This document shows, one piece after another, positions 16,533 to 22,656 of a stretch of 28,594 bases of DNA. Position numbers and translations under genes: made by a program. Origin of the DNA: JBBQBM01 sp964554485 (GTDB lineage Bacteria > Patescibacteriota > Saccharimonadia > Saccharimonadales > JAGQMS01); NCBI GenBank assembly GCA_964554485.1, contig CAZKOX010000008.1:1-28594 (forward strand). The letters are read 5' to 3'. The first letter of the stretch is position 1. Each line of letters begins with the position of its first letter. The notes under the pieces were generated by a model, which made no database searches, was not told where the DNA came from, and was given only the letters and a program-made list of their open reading frames with translations.

Positions 16533-17177
16533 CTAGTTAGTAAGAGTTGAATACACTATTAACCGTTTATTATATAACTGGTTTTGCTCGTCAAAATCGC
16601 CCGTACAAGTTATTAAGTTAAGCTGACTGCTGACTTTTGATTTTTGCGAGAATAGCACTGAGGCAGCGACATCAACCGCCACGGTCTGTAGTTCAATAAC
16701 CTTGAATGTTTTTTTTGAACCATCGCCAAATTCGACCTGAAAGGTATCGTCGACTTTTATTTTTGTTAAATCTTTAAAAACAGCGTCATTAAACCTACCA
16801 GTTACATGACCATCAATAATACTTAGACCCTTTTGACCAGGTAGCGAACTGTCTGTAAACCATCCTGCAAAATGAATATTATTAGGCACGGCAATCTGCT
16901 TATTTTGATCCACCCCAACCTTTTGGATAAAGCCTTCTGCGCCTATGGTTGGTAAATATATATACTTCGGCTCAGTGTCTAACCCGACCCATTCATAGGT
17001 TTGCTTATCAACCTTGGTCTCATCTGGTGTGTTAGTTGAAAATGTAGTTGTTTCACCTTCTTTAGGAGTGCCAACTTCAATACCAAGACGTAGCCAAACA
17101 AAAGCGCAGACTATTGCCGCCTGTAGAACTACTAGACTAATTGTAATTATCCGCTTTTTGTTAAGTCGAAGACTCAT
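16533..17177 (-). CDS. Sortase (class E/F-like transpeptidase)
   Basis: Membrane-anchored cysteine transpeptidase that cuts sorting motifs in secreted proteins and joins them to the cell envelope. The 214-aa protein has an N-terminal membrane helix (about 10-30), a Thr/Glu-rich linker and a sortase beta-barrel. The catalytic set is His124 (IIDGH), Cys191 (LITCTG) and Arg205 (NKRLIVYS). Absence of a C-terminal helix and the TCTG/KRL spacing fit class E/F better than A or B, although I cannot fix the class by eye. TATCAT ends 6 nt before the ATG, so the message is probably leaderless. The next gene downstream encodes a surface protein ending APNTGLKKL, its likely substrate. Confidence 0.92.
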   Translation of the reverse strand: MSLRLNKKRIITISLVVLQAAIVCAFVWLRLGIEVGTPKEGETTTFSTNTPDETKVDKQTYEWVGLDTEPKYIYLPTIGAEGFIQKVGVDQNKQIAVPNNIHFAGWFTDSSLPGQKGLSIIDGHVTGRFNDAVFKDLTKIKVDDTFQVEFGDGSKKTFKVIELQTVAVDVAASVLFSQKSKVSSQLNLITCTGDFDEQNQLYNKRLIVYSTLTN

Positions 17178-17183
17178 GTTTCT

Positions 17184-17189
17184 ATGATA
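17184..17189 (-). promoter_or_regulatory. -10 box of the sortase gene (leaderless)
   Basis: TATCAT on the minus strand, ending 6 nt before ATG 17177. Confidence 0.45.
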
Positions 17190-17263
17190 ACAATTTGTGG
17201 CTTAAAACTTTCATTACGCCGATCTTACGGATACAAGTGCTAGAAAACAGATACAAAACATGC

Positions 17264-17269
17264 TATATT
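17264..17269 (+). promoter_or_regulatory. Possible extended -10 of the tRNA-Met leader transcript
   Basis: TGCTATATT resembles an extended -10 (TG before TATATT). No -35 is evident 17 nt upstream. The transcript would start near 17276 and include the structured leader. Confidence 0.35.
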
Positions 17270-17313
17270 CACCCCTGTACTAATTAATTTATGTACCTTT
17301 CAAAAATTACAAA

Positions 17314-17360
17314 CCAAGGAGTCGTTCGCTGTATAGCGAATTGCCGCTCCGACTGTTTGG
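17314..17360 (+). other. Structured leader element upstream of tRNA-Met
   Basis: Nested stems: CCAA (17314-17317) with TTGG (17357-17360), AGTCG (17320-17324) with CGACT (17350-17354), and an inner hairpin TTCGC-TGTATA-GCGAA (17325-17340). I do not recognise a known riboswitch; no T-box specifier or AG-box is evident. The element is followed by a strong SD and a 13-codon ORF. Confidence 0.5.
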
Positions 17361-17380
17361 AATTTTTAGAGGAGGAGAAA

Positions 17381-17422
17381 GTGCCGAAAAACGAAACTCC
17401 GCGAGTTAACTCGTCGGAGTAA
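17381..17422 (+). CDS. 13-aa putative leader peptide before tRNA-Met
   Basis: GTG start with a near-perfect SD (AGAGGAGGAG, 17369-17378) reads MPKNETPRVNSSE and stops at TAA 17420-17422. The ORF covers both arms of one hairpin and the left arm of a second (see 17396-17445), so a ribosome moving through it would change the fold. The peptide has no run of a single amino acid as in classical attenuators; it could work through translation rate alone. Confidence rests on the SD strength and the exact fit to the hairpins, not on homology. Confidence 0.45.
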   Translation: MPKNETPRVNSSE

Positions 17423-17445
17423 GTCAAAGGCCTTACTCCGACGAG
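17396..17445 (+). promoter_or_regulatory. Mutually exclusive hairpins in front of tRNA-Met
   Basis: Hairpin 1: ACTCCGCGAG-TTAA-CTCGtCGGAGT (17396-17420, one bulge). Hairpin 2: CTCGTCGGAGTAAG (17410-17423), 8-nt loop, CTTACTCCGACGAG (17432-17445), a perfect 14-bp stem. They share the segment 17410-17420, so only one can form. The last base of hairpin 2 is the first base of the mature tRNA. There is no T-run, so the effect may be on tRNA 5' processing rather than termination. Confidence 0.6.
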
Positions 17446-17521
17446 GCGGCGTAGCTCAGTTGGTTAGAGCGTAGGACTCATAAGCCTAAGGTCACAAGTT
17501 CAATTCTTGTCGCCGCTACCA
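17445..17521 (+). tRNA. tRNA-Met (CAU), elongator, with encoded CCA
   Basis: 77 nt including CCA. The acceptor is GGCGGCG paired with CGCCGCT, then A73 and CCA. The D arm is GCTC-AGTTGGTTA-GAGC, the anticodon loop CTCATAA, and the T arm ACAAG-TTCAATT-CTTGT. The acceptor resembles Gram-positive elongator tRNA-Met. The anticodon stem TAGGA/GCCTA has an A31-G39 mismatch next to the loop, which is unusual. It differs clearly from the initiator at 27751-27825. Confidence 0.93.
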
Positions 17522-17530
17522 AAATAAGTA

Positions 17531-17557
17531 CCCCAGTTTATCTGGGGTTTTTATTTT
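17531..17557 (+). terminator. Intrinsic terminator of tRNA-Met
   Basis: CCCCAG-TTTAT-CTGGGG, 6-bp perfect stem, followed by TTTTTATTTT. It begins 10 nt after the tRNA CCA. Confidence 0.9.
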
Positions 17558-17587
17558 GGACAACCTTCGATCCAGATTACACAAAGA

Positions 17588-17672
17588 CTTCTACTGTTTA
17601 TTTGAAAATACGTTATGGATATTCTCGAGCAAACAGTAGAAGCTACGGCTTTTTAGGCTACAGCTTCTACTG
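17588..17672 (-). repeat. Three-part inverted repeat at the end of the small-peptide operon
   Basis: CTTCTACTGTTT (17588-17599), AAACAGTAGAAG (17631-17642, continuing AGCT) and AGCTTCTACTG (17662-17672). The middle copy pairs perfectly with either side: 12 bp with the first, 11 bp with the third. On the minus strand the first-transcribed arm lies inside the last codons of the 34-aa peptide. It may act as a terminator or a switch between two hairpins. Little poly-T follows either stem. Confidence 0.65.
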
Positions 17673-17757
17673 CCTCAAGCTGTTCGTCGATAGCTAGGAT
17701 TTCAGGATGATCAGTTTCAACTAGCTCGTACGATAATTGTGAGGGAAACATTTCCAT
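17653..17757 (-). CDS. 34-aa acidic peptide, unknown
   Basis: Reads MEMFPSQLSYELVE from ATG 17757 and ends EAVEAVA. It has nine acidic residues and no Lys or Arg (net about -9). AAAAGGA lies 9 nt before the ATG, and the gene starts 18 nt after the stop of the 45-aa basic peptide, so the two are one transcript. The final codons form one arm of a stable hairpin. No signal peptide or membrane helix is visible and I recognise no family. Its charge complements its neighbour, so it could be a partner or antidote, or a precursor peptide; this is inference only. Confidence 0.5.
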   Translation of the reverse strand: MEMFPSQLSYELVETDHPEILAIDEQLEAVEAVA

Positions 17758-17775
17758 TTTTGTTTTTCCTTTTGT

Positions 17776-17913
17776 CTAACAAAAGACACAGTCGTCGGGG
17801 CGATCCTTCTTGCGCTGCTTCATAGCTTTAAGCATAGCTTTGGCTTCGCTCTTTTGACTTGTAGCCGACTTGGCTTTCTTCGACTTTTTTGGTTTTTTGT
17901 TTAGTCCAAGCAT
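17776..17913 (-). CDS. 45-aa Lys-rich peptide ending CVFC, unknown
   Basis: Start ATG 17913 (MLGLNKKPKKSKKAKS) is preceded by the SD AAAAGG with good spacing. An upstream in-frame ATG at 18036 lies inside the ATPase gene and before the promoter. The peptide has 13 Lys and 2 Arg against 4 acidic residues (net about +11), and the C-terminus is RPDDCVFC, a CxxC pair at the very end. It could bind nucleic acid or ribosomes through its Lys-rich part and metal or another thiol through CVFC. It is the first gene of a tiny operon behind a near-consensus promoter. No known family is recognised. Confidence 0.6.
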   Translation of the reverse strand: MLGLNKKPKKSKKAKSATSQKSEAKAMLKAMKQRKKDRPDDCVFC

Positions 17914-17964
17914 ATTACCTTTTAGTTTATATTTGTTTTTATCTTTTTTGAAGATAACATAAGA

Positions 17965-17993
17965 AGTATACCCTATCTTTGCATATTTGTCAA
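17965..17993 (-). promoter_or_regulatory. Near-consensus sigma-70 promoter of the small-peptide operon
   Basis: Minus strand TTGACA (17993-17988), 17 nt, TATACT (17970-17965): one of the two best promoter matches in the window. The 5' UTR of about 45 nt contains a hairpin TTATCTTC-AAAA-AAGATAA (17939-17957) before the SD. Confidence 0.85.
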
Positions 17994-18004
17994 TATGCTT
18001 TTGC

Positions 18005-20701
18005 TTACTTAATAGTTTCTGGTCCAAAACGGTCAAAAAACGGATTAAGAATTTTCATCATCGCTATTAAGGTGATGCTTCCGATTATCATAAACACCCA
18101 GTCGTGTGATGCTAGTGGCCCAACTTCAAAATACGAGGCCATAAATGGAACATATAGAACAGCAAATTGAAGTACGAAAGAAGATGACACCGCCACGCTT
18201 AACCAAGGATTAGAGAACCAGCGAATTCTGTAGTCTGTGCGAATATCGATAAGACGTACTAGTTCATAAACTACCATCGCCGTGAATGCCGCAGAAACTG
18301 CCGCTAGTGCACCCTCGTGGGTATGGTTATACCAATACTGAACAAGTAACGCGGTGGTCATCAAGCCTCCAAAAACAAATATCTCGATCCAAACCCGTCG
18401 AGTTAAAATTGCTTCTTGAAAACGTTGAGGTTTGGCACGCAGCACATCTCGCTGTGAAGGATCGCTGCCAAGCGCTACAGCCGGCAACCCATCTGTCACG
18501 ATATTAATAAACAGTAGTTGAGCAGCGGTCAGGATAAGATTATGGAAGAATACGATACCAAATAACACCGCCAAAACTTCGGCGATATTGCAAGAAATCA
18601 AGAAGTTTACAAACTTACGAACATTATCAAAGATCCCCCGCCCCTCTTCTATGGCATTAATGATTGTTAAGAACTGATCATCAAGCAAGATAAGATCGGC
18701 CGCTTCTTTAGCGGCATCGGTTCCAGCAACACCCATAGCAATTCCGATATCTGCAGCTTTGATCGCCGGTGCGTCATTAACGCCATCTCCTGTCATAGCA
18801 ACTTGATGACCGTGCTTTTTAAGAGCTTGAACGATGCGAATCTTATGCTCTGGATTGACCCGAGCGTAGACTGATATGCTCTCGACTTTTAATTCAAACT
18901 CGGTTTGACTCATTTCATCAAGCTCAGCACCAGTTAAAGCTTCGCCTTCTATGCCGATTTCATGAGCCACCGCTTTGGCGGTTTCAATGTAGTCGCCAGT
19001 GATCATAATTACTCGGATACCGCTCTCGGCTTGAACGCGATGAATTACTTCAATAACCTCCCTGCGCGGTGGATCCATCATGGCTTGTAGACCAACATAT
19101 ATAAGATCGCTTTCGATATCGACATCGTTCTTGGGTTTTGAGTCAACCTGCTTGTAGGCAAAAGCTAAAACTCGCATTGCCCCGGCTGAAAGTTTAGAGT
19201 TAAGTTTTATAACTTCTGAGCGCACGTCATTAGTTAACTTTTTTATTCGACCATCTGCGGCGATATATGATTTACAGGCTTCAAGCGTAAGTTCAACCGC
19301 GCCCTTATGTGCAACGAAATAACCTGCACCGTCTTTATGAACAGTTGTCATGACTTTACGCTCACTAGTAAATGGCACTTCGTCAACGCGTGGATGTTCT
19401 TCACGAATAGCCTCGTATGTCTGCTTGTTTTTTTCAGCCGATACCAACAAAGCACCTTCGGTGCCATCGCCCAAAACCACACCGCTATGTAGATGGGCGT
19501 TATTGCAAAGCACGCCAATTCGCAAACAAAGATCTAAGACCTTGCTGGACTTTTCGCCACCTGATGGCTGTATAGTGCCATCAAGTTGATAACCGATTCC
19601 TGTAACATCAAATCGATTTCCCCCCGCAAAAATTTGACGAACCGTCATCTCGCCGCGCGTCAGCGTACCGGTTTTATCAGCACAAATAATGTCGGTACTA
19701 CCAAGCGCCTCAACTGCAGACAGCTTCCTCACTAGGGCGTTTTTTGCTGCCATTCGTCGAGCACCGAGCGCGAGGTTTATTCTCACCACAAACGCCAGTC
19801 CTTCAGGAATAGCCGCCACCGCTAAAGCTACGGCAGCTGTAAATGCAAACACTAGACGCTGAATCAGCGTTTTATCGACTGCCTCACTAACAAAGAAGAA
19901 AATAACTACAAAAACAACCACGCAGATAAGCATGATGAAGAGCCCGAGCTTCTTGCCTAAATCATCAAGCTTGCGCTGCATTGGAGTCTCGTCAACTTCG
20001 ATCGAATTAACTAGTGCTGCGATATTACCTAATTCAGTATTCTGAGCAGTTTCGACAACCATACCTTCGCCCGTTCCGGCTGCGACAAAAGTACCGGCAA
20101 ACGCCATGTTTTTTCTGTCCCCTAAAGAAACCTCCTCGGAAATTGTTAAAGTATTCTTTTCAACTGCCAGCGACTCACCTGTTAGGCTGGCTTCATTAAT
20201 AAGTAAGTTTTTTACTTTAAAAAGTCTGATGTCGGCGGGAACTTTTTGGCCCTCAGACAATAAAACAATATCACCTGGCACAAGTTGGTCGGCGCTAATA
20301 CTAATTATCTGACCAGCGCGTCGAACTTCGGCGTTTTGGCCAACTAATTTGCTTAACGCCTCGACCGTTTTTTCGGCTTTGTACTCATTGAAGAATCCAA
20401 TAATCGCAATCGCTATAACGATTACAAAAATCAAAAGCGATTCAGAAATTCCGCCCTCGTCTTCTATGAAACTAAGCGCCAAAGACACTGCAGCTGAAAT
20501 CAAAAGCACAATTACTAAGACATCTTTAAACTGAGACAAGAATAGGACGAAAGGGTTTATCTTTTTACGGGCGTGCAAATGATTGGAGCCATATTTTTTT
20601 AGGCGTTCGGAAGCTTCTTGAGTGCTTAATCCAAAACTCGGCTTAACACCAAGTTTCTCTTGAACCTTATCGATTGAAGTCTGAAACCACTGGCCCACCA
20701 A
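18005..20701 (-). CDS. P-type Ca2+-transporting ATPase (PMR1/SERCA-like)
   Basis: Pumps a divalent cation, most likely Ca2+ (or Mn2+), out of the cytosol. The 898-aa protein has a cation-ATPase N-terminal domain, an actuator TGES (174-177), the M4 motif AIPEGL (297-302), the phosphorylated aspartate in DKTGTLT (342-348) and the hinge TGDGVNDAP (637-645). The M6 motif NIVTDGLPAVALG is the Ca2+/Mn2+ signature NxxTD. M4 reads PEGLAF instead of the more usual PEGLPA, a minor difference. The listed start is TTG 20701. GTG 20698 is as likely, because AAAGGGG lies 6 nt before it. It is divergent from the redox operon, with a palindrome between them. Confidence 0.93.
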   Translation of the reverse strand: MVGQWFQTSIDKVQEKLGVKPSFGLSTQEASERLKKYGSNHLHARKKINPFVLFLSQFKDVLVIVLLISAAVSLALSFIEDEGGISESLLIFVIVIAIAIIGFFNEYKAEKTVEALSKLVGQNAEVRRAGQIISISADQLVPGDIVLLSEGQKVPADIRLFKVKNLLINEASLTGESLAVEKNTLTISEEVSLGDRKNMAFAGTFVAAGTGEGMVVETAQNTELGNIAALVNSIEVDETPMQRKLDDLGKKLGLFIMLICVVVFVVIFFFVSEAVDKTLIQRLVFAFTAAVALAVAAIPEGLAFVVRINLALGARRMAAKNALVRKLSAVEALGSTDIICADKTGTLTRGEMTVRQIFAGGNRFDVTGIGYQLDGTIQPSGGEKSSKVLDLCLRIGVLCNNAHLHSGVVLGDGTEGALLVSAEKNKQTYEAIREEHPRVDEVPFTSERKVMTTVHKDGAGYFVAHKGAVELTLEACKSYIAADGRIKKLTNDVRSEVIKLNSKLSAGAMRVLAFAYKQVDSKPKNDVDIESDLIYVGLQAMMDPPRREVIEVIHRVQAESGIRVIMITGDYIETAKAVAHEIGIEGEALTGAELDEMSQTEFELKVESISVYARVNPEHKIRIVQALKKHGHQVAMTGDGVNDAPAIKAADIGIAMGVAGTDAAKEAADLILLDDQFLTIINAIEEGRGIFDNVRKFVNFLISCNIAEVLAVLFGIVFFHNLILTAAQLLFINIVTDGLPAVALGSDPSQRDVLRAKPQRFQEAILTRRVWIEIFVFGGLMTTALLVQYWYNHTHEGALAAVSAAFTAMVVYELVRLIDIRTDYRIRWFSNPWLSVAVSSSFVLQFAVLYVPFMASYFEVGPLASHDWVFMIIGSITLIAMMKILNPFFDRFGPETIK

Positions 20702-20737
20702 ACACCCCTTTAATCACTTAAATTATCGCTTATGCTT

Positions 20738-20752
20738 ATGGTATAGTACCAT
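20738..20752. promoter_or_regulatory. Palindrome between divergent ATPase and redox-operon genes
   Basis: ATGGTA-TAG-TACCAT. It contains TATAGT (20742-20747), a possible -10 for the plus-strand operon at 20775, and TATACC on the other strand. The arrangement fits an operator shared by divergent promoters, but 6-bp arms are short. Confidence 0.4.
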
Positions 20753-20774
20753 CTGAACAGGCACACAGAAAACT

Positions 20775-21671
20775 ATGGGTTTATATTCATTATTTGCGCA
20801 CACCGATAATCTTGAAAGCGATGTAACGAAGCTTGGAATTCGTGTCGTATTAGTATCGTCGATCGCTTTGTTTATACTCGTCCTGATTGCTGGGTTATTA
20901 AAAAATAAGTCAAAACGTCTACGCTTACCGCTATTTTTATTAATCACTTTCACAATAGTAGCCTCTACCGCCACTTTGTTTGGAAGTACAGTCTATCTCA
21001 ACACAAGTTCCGAATCTGGAGGTCCAGTACACTGGCACGCCGATATCGAATTCTGGGCGTGCGGCAAGCAGCTTGAACTTCGAAACCCATCAGGACTTTT
21101 GTCTAATAAGGTTGGTACTCCTACCCTACACGAACATAACGATCAAAGAATCCACCTTGAAGGAGTGGTAGTAGAAAAAGCTACCGATGCAAATCTTGGT
21201 AATTTTATGAATGTTGTCGGTGGATCGATATCTAGCGAAATGATGGAAGTGCCGTTGGCTGACAGTATTCTAGAAGACCAGGTTGATGGTGATGGTATTA
21301 GTTCTACAAATATCGACAACTTGATATCCACCGATTCACTCGGCAAGAAATCATTTGTCGCGACAAGTGGCGAAAAATGTGGCGATGAACTCGCCGAACC
21401 TCAAGTGTTTGTTTATCAGTTCAATAAAAAAGAGAATACGTATTCACAAACAAAATTAATTGATCCGGAAGATTACATTATCCGAGACGAAAGCATAGTA
21501 CCTCCTGGGGATTGCATAATTATGGAATTCGACGTTAAAAAAGCTAGAACCGATAAGCTTTGTGAGCAATATGGTATTCAAGATAAAAACCTTTGTGCAA
21601 AGTACGGCGTTGAAGGCAAAGCTTTAGACGAATGCAGCATTTATGAAGTTAATGAAGGAGAGCAGGAATAA
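20775..21671 (+). CDS. Membrane protein with an extracytoplasmic His/Cys domain, unknown function
   Basis: A 298-aa protein with two membrane helices (about 22-43 and 49-75) and a long extracytoplasmic domain. That domain has two His clusters, VHWHADIEFWACGK (H86, H88) and LHEHNDQRIHLEG (H119, H121, H127), that look like a metal site, and six cysteines (C96, C202, C247, C263, C274, C287). I recognise the HWHAD/HEHND pattern only as a recurring one in small-genome bacteria, not a named enzyme. The stop overlaps the start of the CcdA-like gene by 1 nt (TAATG), so the two are coupled. The Cys pairs may be substrates of the reducing path encoded downstream. The start has only a weak SD. Confidence 0.7.
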   Translation: MGLYSLFAHTDNLESDVTKLGIRVVLVSSIALFILVLIAGLLKNKSKRLRLPLFLLITFTIVASTATLFGSTVYLNTSSESGGPVHWHADIEFWACGKQLELRNPSGLLSNKVGTPTLHEHNDQRIHLEGVVVEKATDANLGNFMNVVGGSISSEMMEVPLADSILEDQVDGDGISSTNIDNLISTDSLGKKSFVATSGEKCGDELAEPQVFVYQFNKKENTYSQTKLIDPEDYIIRDESIVPPGDCIIMEFDVKKARTDKLCEQYGIQDKNLCAKYGVEGKALDECSIYEVNEGEQE

Positions 21672-22372
21672 TGGATCTACCAACACTTGGACTTGTTATC
21701 GGCTCGGCGGCGATTGATTCGATTAATCCTTGTGCAATTGGCGTATTGATATTAATGATATCGGTAATCCTGGGTAGCGGAAAAAGCACCAAACGTTTAA
21801 TAGCGACTGGCTTAGCTTATATATTTGCAATCTTCATAACGTATTTATTGGCTGGTCTTGGTCTTGTCTACTTCTTCACTTCGATACCAATTGTGATTGC
21901 TGAATATTTGTCCTTAGCTGTTGGATCTTTAGTGGTCTTAGGTGGAATCTTAGAAATCAAAGATTACTTCTGGTATGGCAAGGGCTTGAGCTTGCAAATC
22001 CCAACTCGCTTCGCCAACAAGATTCATGATTATTCAACTAGTAAGACAACGCTACTTGGCGTCATGCTACTTGGTGCTTTCGTGGCGGCAGTTGAGCTCC
22101 CATGTACCGGTGCACCGTATCTAGCAATTATCACTATTCTTCGAATAGATTTTGATATTACTGCACTGTGGATGATGGTGCTTTATAACTTCGTTTTCGT
22201 CCTTCCGTTAATAGTTATTCTATTTATGGTAGCCGGCGGCGCCAAGCTAAGCGCCGTTGCAAAATGGAAAGAAGAAAGTAAGGGCACGATGCGTTTGTTT
22301 ATTGGTCTGCTTCTAGTATCGCTCGGTTGGATTTTGATATTAATCGCGAATGGAACGGTAAACTTCGGATGA
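21671..22372 (+). CDS. CcdA/DsbD-type transmembrane thiol-reductant transporter
   Basis: A 233-aa polytopic protein of the CcdA family, which passes electrons from cytosolic thiols across the membrane to extracytoplasmic disulfides. The two conserved membrane cysteines lie in INPCAIGVL (C21) and VELPCTGAPYLA (C145), the motif pair of CcdA and the DsbD core. About six hydrophobic segments are visible. It overlaps both neighbours (1 nt upstream, 4 nt ATGA downstream), so this is a tight operon. No thioredoxin-like domain is fused. In this operon the electron donor could be the FAD reductase encoded two genes downstream, directly or through a thioredoxin elsewhere. The stop is TGA. Confidence 0.9.
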   Translation: MDLPTLGLVIGSAAIDSINPCAIGVLILMISVILGSGKSTKRLIATGLAYIFAIFITYLLAGLGLVYFFTSIPIVIAEYLSLAVGSLVVLGGILEIKDYFWYGKGLSLQIPTRFANKIHDYSTSKTTLLGVMLLGAFVAAVELPCTGAPYLAIITILRIDFDITALWMMVLYNFVFVLPLIVILFMVAGGAKLSAVAKWKEESKGTMRLFIGLLLVSLGWILILIANGTVNFG

Positions 22373-22638
22373 GACATATCGTAAAACGCGCCGGCCATAT
22401 TGAGCCGTTCGACGACAAAAAACTGTACGCTAGTATTTTTGCCGCTTGCCTGGCTATGCGCGAACCGACTGGTACTGCAGAAGTTATCGCTGAAAAAGTT
22501 TCGACCGACGTTGAAGCTTGGATAGAGAAAAAAAGTGAAGTGCTTAGTAACGATATCCGCCGCGTTGCTGCGAGGCATTTATATTCTTATAACCCTGATG
22601 CCGCCTATGCCTATATGCATCATCGGATAATATGGTAG
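22369..22638 (+). CDS. Stand-alone ATP-cone domain protein
   Basis: An 89-aa protein made almost only of an ATP-cone: VKRAGHIEPFDDKKLYASIF at the N-terminus and DIRRVAARHLYSYNPDAAYAY at the C-terminus. ATP-cones bind ATP or dATP and normally sit on ribonucleotide reductases or on NrdR. Here there is no zinc ribbon and no reductase, so it is neither. The start ATG 22369 overlaps the CcdA stop (ATGA); an upstream in-frame ATG at 22327 would overlap the CcdA gene more. It could sense the nucleotide state for the redox operon, which is a guess from position. Confidence 0.8.
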   Translation: MRHIVKRAGHIEPFDDKKLYASIFAACLAMREPTGTAEVIAEKVSTDVEAWIEKKSEVLSNDIRRVAARHLYSYNPDAAYAYMHHRIIW

Positions 22639-22656
22639 AAGTTATAGGGTGGAAAA

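Noticed and set aside
17270..17445. T-box or other known riboswitch before tRNA-Met; SRP RNA or tmRNA
   Set aside because: No T-box sequence or AG-box, no SRP core motif (GGTCAGG...GGAAGG), no tmRNA tag frame or tRNA-like ends in this part.
17914..18036. Longer 86-aa form of the basic peptide starting at 18036
   Set aside because: The extension would overlap the ATPase gene and start upstream of the promoter; ATG 17913 has a proper SD.
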